Shown piece after piece: positions 58,103 to 64,000 of a DNA stretch of 64,000 nucleotides. The stretch spans positions 5,251,001 to 5,315,000 of the forward strand of contig NZ_CP133605.1 in the NCBI RefSeq assembly GCF_031199965.1. The letters run 5' to 3'. The position numbers and the translations under genes are program-made. Origin of the DNA: Paenibacillus sp. D2_2. GTDB lineage: Bacteria > Bacillota > Bacilli > Paenibacillales > Paenibacillaceae. The notes beneath the pieces are model-generated. The model searched no databases, had not been told where the DNA came from, and was given only the letters and a program-made list of their open reading frames with translations. Positions within the stretch are counted from its first letter, which is position 1; the number at the start of each line of letters is the position of its first letter.

Positions 58103-58978
58103 ATGCAAACCCCGTTTGAAATAAAAAATGCATTGCCCGAGCGCCTGCCTGTTCTCAAAATCAAGATGTCGCGTGGGCTGCTCAATGTCCTGTTGACCAT
58201 CTATGGATTTGTTACACTCTATCCGCTGGTCTGGCTGTTTCTGAGCGCATTCAAGTCAAATCCGGAATTTTATGAGTTTCCGTTTGGTCTACCGAAGGAG
58301 TGGCATCTGGAGAACTTCGCTGATGCCTGGAACGTAGCAAGAATGGGAGTCTCCTTCAAGAACTCCTTCATCGTTACGATCGCAGCCTTGATTCTTACAC
58401 TAGTATTTGGCGCGATGGCCGCTTTCGTGTTGTCACGGTTCAAATTCCGCGGTAGAGCAGCTGTTATGGGGCTCTTCCTCTTAGGCATGCTGATTCCGAT
58501 TCATAGTACGCTTGTCCCTTTGTTTATTATGATGAAGAAAATACATCTGCTAGATACTTACGGGGCGCTTATTTTCCCATATACCGCCTTTGAGCTGTCT
58601 CTAGCTATCTTTGTTACCATCGCGTACATGTCTTCGATTCCGAAGGAGATGGAAGAAGCTGCGTTAATCGACGAACCGGCTGACTGGGGCTTCTTCTTCC
58701 GCGTCATGCTGCCGCTCTCTGCGCCAGCCTTGGCAACGGTCGGCATTCTCGCTTTCCTGCGTTTCTGGAATGACTTCGCCTTCGCTCTCGTCTTCATTAG
58801 TAAGCCAGCGCTGCAGACGCTGCCGCTAAGCCTGTCCATGTTCGCCACTGGCTATATGACAGACTACCGTCTCACCTTTGCCGCACTTACACTGGCCGTC
58901 ATCCCGACGATTGTCGTATACCTGCTGTTCCAGGAACAGGTCATGAAGGGAATGGTCGCCGGTGCTGTCAAAGGCTAA
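58103..58978 (+). CDS. Sugar ABC transporter permease (UgpE/MalG type)
   Basis: A 291-residue permease, the second membrane subunit. EAA loop: IPKEMEEAALIDEPADWGFFFRVMLPLSAPALATV. It shows the usual MalG end (FLFQEQVMKGMVAGAVKG type). It follows the first permease by 17 bases with AAGGAGG ahead of the ATG at 58103. The order (kinase, regulator, binding protein, two permeases) and missing ATPase are typical of Paenibacillus CUT1 loci. Intact. Confidence 0.93.
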   Translation: MQTPFEIKNALPERLPVLKIKMSRGLLNVLLTIYGFVTLYPLVWLFLSAFKSNPEFYEFPFGLPKEWHLENFADAWNVARMGVSFKNSFIVTIAALILTLVFGAMAAFVLSRFKFRGRAAVMGLFLLGMLIPIHSTLVPLFIMMKKIHLLDTYGALIFPYTAFELSLAIFVTIAYMSSIPKEMEEAALIDEPADWGFFFRVMLPLSAPALATVGILAFLRFWNDFAFALVFISKPALQTLPLSLSMFATGYMTDYRLTFAALTLAVIPTIVVYLLFQEQVMKGMVAGAVKG

Positions 58979-58998
58979 TCTCTACGAATACAGCACAA

Positions 58999-59034
58999 AG
59001 CAGCCCGCAGGTCAACATTGACCCACGGGCTGCT
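58999..59034 (+). terminator. Terminator of the sugar ABC operon
   Basis: AGCAGCCCG and GGTCAA pair with TTGACC and CGGGCTGCT, with a small symmetric bulge, followed by CTATTTTCG. Confidence 0.9.
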
Positions 59035-59106
59035 CTATTTTCGTTCGCCTATATCAGGGCGTCTGATAGTTCTGAACGACCCTGATGATCTGATAACCTA
59101 ATCATT

Positions 59107-59927
59107 CTAAGATACCGGCGGTTTGAAAGGATCAATATCTGTTGCACTCTGCAATGCATCCAAACTCTTGAATTCATACCCCTGACGTCGGGCCTCATCA
59201 ATGATCGACGCTAAAGCTGCTGTGTTATCTCTTGAGATGGAATGCAGCAGGATAACCGCACCGGGATGAAGTTGGGATACTACATTTTTATATGCGTAGG
59301 CTTCGCCCTTCTGGTCGTTGACATCCCAATCTTTATAAGCGATGGACCAGAAGACGTTTTGATACCCCAAGCTTTTCGATACCGCCAAGGTTCGCTCATT
59401 GAATATTCCGCGAGGCGGACGTAAATAATTCATGTCTGACTTACCTGTAACATGTCCCGCTGCTTCCTTGACCCGATCCAGTTCCTGCTTAATCTCTGCA
59501 TCAGAAATGGTCGTCATATCGGGATGGCTCCAGGAATGGTTACCAACCAAGTGTCCCTCAGCCACCATTCGCTTCATGAGCTCAGGCTGACTTTTGACAT
59601 AATGACCCGTTACGAAGAAAATCGCCGGTACCTTCTTGGCCTTAAGCGTGTCCAATATTTTGGCGGTATATCCGTTCTCATACCCATTATCAAAGGTTAG
59701 AAACAGTTCCTTACGGGAAGTATCTCCAAGGAATACAGCTCCGTGCTTATCAACAATCTCCTTGAAGCCCTCTTCATTAATAGAAGGAAGCCGACCGCCT
59801 ACGCTCTTCTTGAATCCGAAATGAAAGGCCTTATCTGAGAAGGCGCTCGCAGCGGCACCATTATCCCCCACGGTACGGGACCGAAGAGAAAACAGGCCAG
59901 CATCGCCACCATCAGGGCAAATTTCAT
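59107..59927 (-). CDS. pdaA: PdaA-type polysaccharide deacetylase (one frame break)
   Basis: A NodB-domain enzyme, ~273 residues, of the group that makes muramic delta-lactam in spore cortex. It has LFLTFDNGYENGYT (the catalytic D-N/D pair), the zinc histidines in NHSWSHPDM, and LRPPRGIFNE and VILLHSIS. The N-terminal signal peptide (MKFALMVAMLACFLFGPVPW) lies in another frame. One G is missing from the run of five at 59865-59869. ATG 59927 has GGGAGAG upstream. The protein acts outside the membrane; with the ger operon it marks a sporulating organism. Confidence 0.92.
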
Positions 59928-60006
59928 GGTTCGCTCTCTCCCTCATCATAAGATGTATCGACTCCCCATTAATTTCTGCCTTTTGCCTTAACAATATTCA
60001 CCCTGT

Positions 60007-61421
60007 TTATTTCTGCTTCTTCACCGTTGTTTGACCGGATAGTTTACTATGCTTGTAGCCATACAAACTGTATACGGACAGTCCGATGATCATCCAGATC
60101 AGGAAGGCGATCCATGTTATACCTGGCAAACTAATCAATAAATAGCCACAGCTCAAGATGGCAATCAGAGGAATAATCGGAACGAGCGGCACTTTGAAAG
60201 AACGCGGTAATTCTGGGTGTGTTCTGCGCAAAATGATGATGCCAAGTGATACAGCGATAAAAGCAAACAACGTGCCGATACTTACGAGATCGGCTAGTCT
60301 GTTAAGTGGGATCAGTCCGGCGAACAGAGCAACGATAATCCCGGTAGACCAAATACTTGTCGAAGGCGCTTCTGTCTTCGGATTAAGCCGCGATAATCGT
60401 TCCGGCAACAATCCATCACGCCCGATCGCGAACAAGAGACGAGATTGCCCGAATAGCAATACGAACAGCACTGTAGTTATACCGACGATTGCACCCAATG
60501 AAATGAACCCTGCCACCCAATCCTGATGGATGGCCTGCAGTGCATAAGCAACTGGATTCTTCACATTCAGCTGCGTATAAGGGACGATCCCGGTTAACAC
60601 CGCGGTTACGATAATGTAGAGCAGTGAGCAAATAACCAGCGACCAAATGATCCCTAGCGGCAAATCTTTTTGCGGATTTTTCACTTCCTCGGCTGCCGTT
60701 GCCACGACATCGAACCCAATATAGGACAGAAATGCGGTGGCCGCTCCTGTAATCACTCCACTAAAGCCGAATGGCATGAAGGGACTCCAGTTCGATGGTT
60801 TCACGAAAAAGGCACCTACGATGACAAAGAGAAGAATAACTGCAATTTTAATAATAACCATAATCGAGTTGAGCCGCGTCGACTCCTTACCGCCTCTAGA
60901 AACAATAAAAGTCAGTAGCAGAACGATTAGGACAGCGGGTAAATCGATATAAGTGCCACCCGCAGGATGGAAAGCACTACTTAGCGCTGGCGGAATATTC
61001 AGACCGAAGCCGGACAATAAGCCTTGAAAATAACCTGACCAACCACTCGCTACCATCGAGGCAGCGAACCCATACTCAAGAATCAGGTCCCAGCCAAGGA
61101 TCCAGGCAACCAGTTCACCAAAGGTAGCGTAACTGTACGTATAGGCGCTTCCGGATACCGGTACCATCGAGGCAAATTCTGCGTAACATAGCGCACAAAA
61201 TGCACAGATGATTCCGGCCATCACGAAGGAGAGGATCAATCCCGGTCCGGCATGGTTAGCAGCGGCGACGCCGGTTAAGACGAAGATTCCTGTACCAACT
61301 ACACACCCTACGCCGAGCATAGCCAGATCGAACACGCCCAGTTCTTTTTCAAATGTCCCTGGCCTGAAGCTTGTTGTTCCTTAATCATTGACGGTATTGA
61401 TTTTTTTCTAAAGTAGTTCAT
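60007..61421 (-). CDS. Cationic/branched amino-acid permease (APC family, YfnA-like; one frame break)
   Basis: A 12-helix amino-acid/proton transporter of ~471 residues. It has FDLAMLGVGCVVGTGIFVLTGVAAANHAGPG (substrate backbone site in helix 1), SYIGFDVVATAAEEVKNPQKDLP in helix 6 and its loop, and LFGQSRLLFAIGRDGLLP. The N-terminus (MNYFRKKSIPSMIKEQQASG, then HLKKELGV) is recovered by adding one A to the run of five at 61345-61349. ATG 61421 follows TAGGAG. Homologues transport branched, aromatic or cationic amino acids; the exact substrate is unknown. Confidence 0.9.
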
Positions 61422-61570
61422 GCTAGCGTATCTCCTATAAAAAAATTTCTACAGGATTCTAATTTTAACAAACTTCCTTGTCCAGGTCATAGAAAGTTGA
61501 TTATATTATTGTGTCCAAATTAAAGAAAATTTCAGGAAATTGCATTTATTTTCGAATCTATCCTGTTTTT

Positions 61571-62455
61571 TCATTGAACGAGCACCTTCTTAGCAAAACG
61601 GATCCACTCCCGAGCCGAGAAGGATAAGTATCGGTCTTCACGCCAGACAATACCGAGATGCCAAGGAATAACCGGTTGGACCAATCCGATAATTCTCACT
61701 CGTCTCTGGTCAATCTCACGGCAGATCGTCTCCGGAAGCAGCGTGATACCAAGTCCAACCGTCACCATCTCACTAATTAAATCCCACTGTGAACTCTCAT
61801 ATACAACACGTGGCTGAAAGCCCACTTTGGCACATTCGGCGATTATCCGATCATGAAGCGTAAAGTCCTCGCGGAACAATACGAAGGAATCCTCTGCTAG
61901 CTCGTTCAGCTTTACCTCTTGACGTTCAGCCAGCGGGTGGGAGGGATGCACGACGAGATTCAGCTTCTCCTCTACAAATGGAAGGACCGTCAGACCCTCC
62001 TGTGTTGCCGGCAATACAACAACCCCTACATCCAATGAGCCATTGGCAACATCATATTCTACCTTCTTCGCCCCATCTTCAAAGAGCTGAATCGTGATCT
62101 CAGGATAGCGTTCGTGAAATTGACCGATCACCTTCGGGAAGAAGTTTGCTCCTACCATAGGTGGCAATCCAATGCGAATATGTCCTCGCTTCAGATTGCG
62201 CAAATCATCCAGTTCCGCCGTTAAATTCTGAAAAGATGCAACGATTTGCTGCGCCTGACTAACGATAATCTGACCCGCGTCCGTCAGTTCAATTCTTTTA
62301 CCATTGCGGTTGAACAGAACAACTCCCAGTTCCTCCTCCAGCGATTTAATCGTCTTGCTAATGGTTGGTTGAGTAATATATAGCGCGTCGGCTGCCTTCG
62401 TGAAACTCTGATGTCTAGCTACTTCAACGAGATATTGCATCTGTCGTATATCCAA
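61571..62455 (-). CDS. LysR-family regulator, CidR-like
   Basis: A ~295-residue LTTR: an N-terminal helix-turn-helix (DIRQMQYLVEVARHQSFTKAADALYITQPTISKTIKSLE) and the two-lobed effector domain (VANGSLDVGVVVLPA; MVTVGLGITLLPETI). The start is TTG at 62455, because AGGAG lies ten bases upstream and family members begin at MDIRQ; the upstream ATG extension is unlikely. It is divergent from cidA and cidB across 126 bases, the usual cidR-cidAB layout. In other Bacillota it activates cidAB in response to pyruvate/acetate metabolism. Confidence 0.9.
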   Translation of the reverse strand: MDIRQMQYLVEVARHQSFTKAADALYITQPTISKTIKSLEEELGVVLFNRNGKRIELTDAGQIIVSQAQQIVASFQNLTAELDDLRNLKRGHIRIGLPPMVGANFFPKVIGQFHERYPEITIQLFEDGAKKVEYDVANGSLDVGVVVLPATQEGLTVLPFVEEKLNLVVHPSHPLAERQEVKLNELAEDSFVLFREDFTLHDRIIAECAKVGFQPRVVYESSQWDLISEMVTVGLGITLLPETICREIDQRRVRIIGLVQPVIPWHLGIVWREDRYLSFSAREWIRFAKKVLVQ

Positions 62456-62581
62456 AATAAATCTTCTCCTATCATAGACAAATGGAATGCGAATCATTCT
62501 TTATATTCATTTTACTCATGAAAGTAGATGATGTAATATTTTCATTACAGTTACATGAGAACGAATTTAGAAAGGAAATGT

Positions 62582-62968
62582 ATGTCGATGGGTAAGATAA
62601 AAAATCTTAGTATCATCATTCTTCAGGTCGCAGTTCTATTTTTTATCTCCCTGGCGATGAATTATATAGTGAAATGGCTGCACTTACCGATACCCGGTAC
62701 AATTCTGGGCATTATTATTCTGTTCATCCTGCTGAAGACGAATGTGATCAAGCTGAGCTGGATTGAGCAGGGCGCAAACTGGCTGTTAGCCGAGTTGTTA
62801 TTATTCTTCATTCCTGCAGCCGTGGGTGTGATGAACTATATGTCTCTACTGGAGCAAGACGGTATCCGAATTCTACTCGTTGTTATCTCCAGTACTGTCA
62901 TTGTGATGGCAAGCTCCGGCCTAGTCGCATCGAGAATTTCCAAAAGGAAGGAGCAGAGAGCACAATGA
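62582..62968 (+). CDS. cidA: CidA/LrgA-family holin-like protein
   Basis: A 128-residue, four-helix membrane protein: ILQVAVLFFISLAMNYIVKWLHLPIPGTILGIIILFILL, with the family LPIPGTILG, and FFIPAAVGVMNY. A basic tail (SRISKRKEQR) follows. ATG 62582 is chosen for spacing from AAAGGA; MGKIKN at 62588 is possible. CidA-type proteins act in autolysis control or, as recent work on relatives suggests, small organic-acid transport. Its stop overlaps the start of cidB. Confidence 0.92.
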   Translation: MSMGKIKNLSIIILQVAVLFFISLAMNYIVKWLHLPIPGTILGIIILFILLKTNVIKLSWIEQGANWLLAELLLFFIPAAVGVMNYMSLLEQDGIRILLVVISSTVIVMASSGLVASRISKRKEQRAQ

Positions 62969-63648
62969 TGTTAGGAATTCTGTGGCTTATTATTACTTTA
63001 ACGATTTATGCTTTATCCAAAAGATTATATAAGGCTTATCCAAGAGTGTATTTCTCGCCTCTTCTGCTTACGCCAATTACGCTAATTATAGGCTTGATGT
63101 TAACAAATGTCTCCTTTGAGACCTACAACGGAGGAGGAAAATGGTTGAGCACGATGCTACAACCTGCAACGGTCGCTTTTGCTATTCCTCTGTACAAATA
63201 TTACAATGTGCTGAAAAAACATGCGATCGAAATATTAGCCAGCGTGCTGACCGGCTCTATCGTAGCTATCTTCTCTTCCGCATTATTCGCCGAATGGCTG
63301 CATCTGGATCAGCAGTTAATTAGCAGTCTTGTGCCTCGTTCAGTAACGACTCCAATCGCGATGAGCGTCTCACAGGTCATTGGCGGCGTACCGAATATTA
63401 CAGCGGTATTCGTTATTATCACTGGTCTGTTAGGCTCCATGATCGGTCCTATGGTCGTAAGAGCACTACGTATTGATGGCGAGGTGGCCCGCGGTGTACT
63501 GCTGGGCACAAGTGCACATGGTACAGGTACTTCCAAAGCGTTCGAGCTTAGCTCACTGACAGGTACAATTTCCAGTATTTCGATGATTCTGGCAGCCCTG
63601 TTCACACTGACTACAGCTCCATTATTTATTACCCTGATCTTCCACTAA
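62965..63648 (+). CDS. cidB: CidB/LrgB-family membrane protein
   Basis: A 227-residue protein with six to seven helices. Family markers: QPATVAFAIPLYKYYNVLKKH, VPRSVTTPIAMSVSQVIGG and GVLLGTSAHGTGTSKAFEL. It partners CidA; in B. subtilis the related YsbB/PftB proteins move pyruvate. Translation is coupled to cidA through an overlapping ATGATG. A terminator follows 44 bases later. Intact. Confidence 0.94.
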   Translation: MMLGILWLIITLTIYALSKRLYKAYPRVYFSPLLLTPITLIIGLMLTNVSFETYNGGGKWLSTMLQPATVAFAIPLYKYYNVLKKHAIEILASVLTGSIVAIFSSALFAEWLHLDQQLISSLVPRSVTTPIAMSVSQVIGGVPNITAVFVIITGLLGSMIGPMVVRALRIDGEVARGVLLGTSAHGTGTSKAFELSSLTGTISSISMILAALFTLTTAPLFITLIFH

Positions 63649-63691
63649 TTAGGTTCCTCCCAAGTTTTTTTTATATAGATCTCTCTTGATT

Positions 63692-63721
63692 GACCTTTCC
63701 GAATGGAAAGGTCCCTTTTTA
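63692..63721 (+). terminator. Terminator of cidAB
   Basis: A perfect 9-bp stem (GACCTTTCC with GGAAAGGTC, 4-base loop) is followed by CCTTTTTATTC. Confidence 0.9.
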
Positions 63722-63938
63722 TTCAGCAAAAATATATTTCAACAATACCCTATTCTTTAAATATCTATATATGGATGATAAATCCTTTGTGAAATCGTAT
63801 ACATGGTTATTTATTCCTAAAAATTCAAAGAGACACCAAAGTTCATCTCATTTGGTCATATACTTCATCTAAATAAAGCTTTGTTTGTTATATGGTTTAG
63901 ACATTACAATGAGGTTAGATAAATCGTGAAATTATAAA
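63722..63938. other. AT-rich gap without recognisable features
   Basis: Between the cidAB terminator and repeat copy F there is only AT-rich sequence. A 60-codon plus-strand frame at 63690-63872 overlaps the terminator, has no ribosome site and no family resemblance, so I do not call it. Confidence 0.6.
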
Positions 63939-64000
63939 GCAGTTCGAAAAGGCCGATTTTCAGCACCGAGAAGGTTGGATGAAGCTAGGGACAGAGGAGC
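63939..64000 (+). repeat. Interspersed repeat copy F (cut by window edge)
   Basis: It starts AGTTCGAAAAGGCCGATTTT and continues with the shared CAGCACCGAGAAGGTTGG and ATGAAGCTAGGGACAGAGGA of copies C and D. The window ends inside it. Confidence 0.88.

Noticed and set aside
63690..63872. Small plus-strand gene after cidB (60 codons)
   Set aside because: It overlaps the cidAB terminator, lacks a ribosome site and has no recognisable features.
1..64000. CRISPR arrays, tRNA or rRNA genes, prophage or IS transposases
   Set aside because: I looked for regular spacer-repeat patterns, tRNA T-loops, rRNA motifs and transposase or integrase domains and saw none in this window.

Overview
The window looks like chromosomal DNA of a Paenibacillus-like, endospore-forming Bacillota. 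Evidence: a tricistronic GerA-type germinant receptor operon plus a GerD-like small gene, a PdaA-type cortex deacetylase, a YesMN-type two-component system with a CUT1 sugar ABC transporter, a copper-amine-oxidase-like surface protein, strong AGGAGG ribosome sites with many TTG/GTG starts, and factor-independent terminators almost everywhere. No rRNA, tRNA, phage or CRISPR was seen.

Layout. 1-3.8 kb: prmC end, prfA, two TM2 membrane proteins, ychF. 3.9-7.2 kb: ECF transporter operon (S component, fused double ATPase, T component). 7.2-11.4 kb: type 2 IPP isomerase, phytoene-desaturase-like oxidoreductase, cardiolipin synthase. 11.5-15.8 kb: TetR regulator with a palindromic operator, then an RND exporter. 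15.9-28.4 kb: molybdenum theme (TorD-like chaperone, mobA, molybdopterin oxidoreductase, FNT channel with an Fnr-type box at -41.5) interspersed with MFS carriers, a LacI regulator, an antiporter, glnS and a GNAT. 28.3-32.7 kb: a candidate structured small RNA, VanY lipoprotein, phasin-like/UbiB pair, uroporphyrinogen-III synthase. 32.8-38.2 kb: ger operon and a chemoreceptor. 38.4-45 kb: PerR/Fur-like regulator overlapping a winged-helix gene, Rieske FAD oxidoreductase, PadR-HAAS-DUF4097 operon, mntH with an MntR-type box. 45.4-50 kb: GT-C glycosyltransferase, polyprenyl-phosphate glycosyltransferase, DUF2304 and SMR-like genes, second chemoreceptor, and a remnant of a second SMR gene. 50-59 kb: secreted copper-amine-oxidase-like protein, YesMN pair, sugar ABC transporter. 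59-63.7 kb: PdaA, amino-acid permease, CidR-like LysR and divergent cidAB.

Two window-wide patterns matter. First, 23 otherwise conserved genes contain about 29 single-base frame breaks, mostly losses of one base in short G/C runs. Restoring one base gives full-length family members each time, so these are most likely sequence errors and I annotate the genes across the breaks. Second, a repeat family of about 185 bp with inverted ends recurs in at least six substantial copies plus short remnants, usually next to gene 3' ends. One pair in opposite orientation brackets the GT-C glycosyltransferase and supplies its C-terminus. All four full-length copies keep the same 21-codon reading frame.
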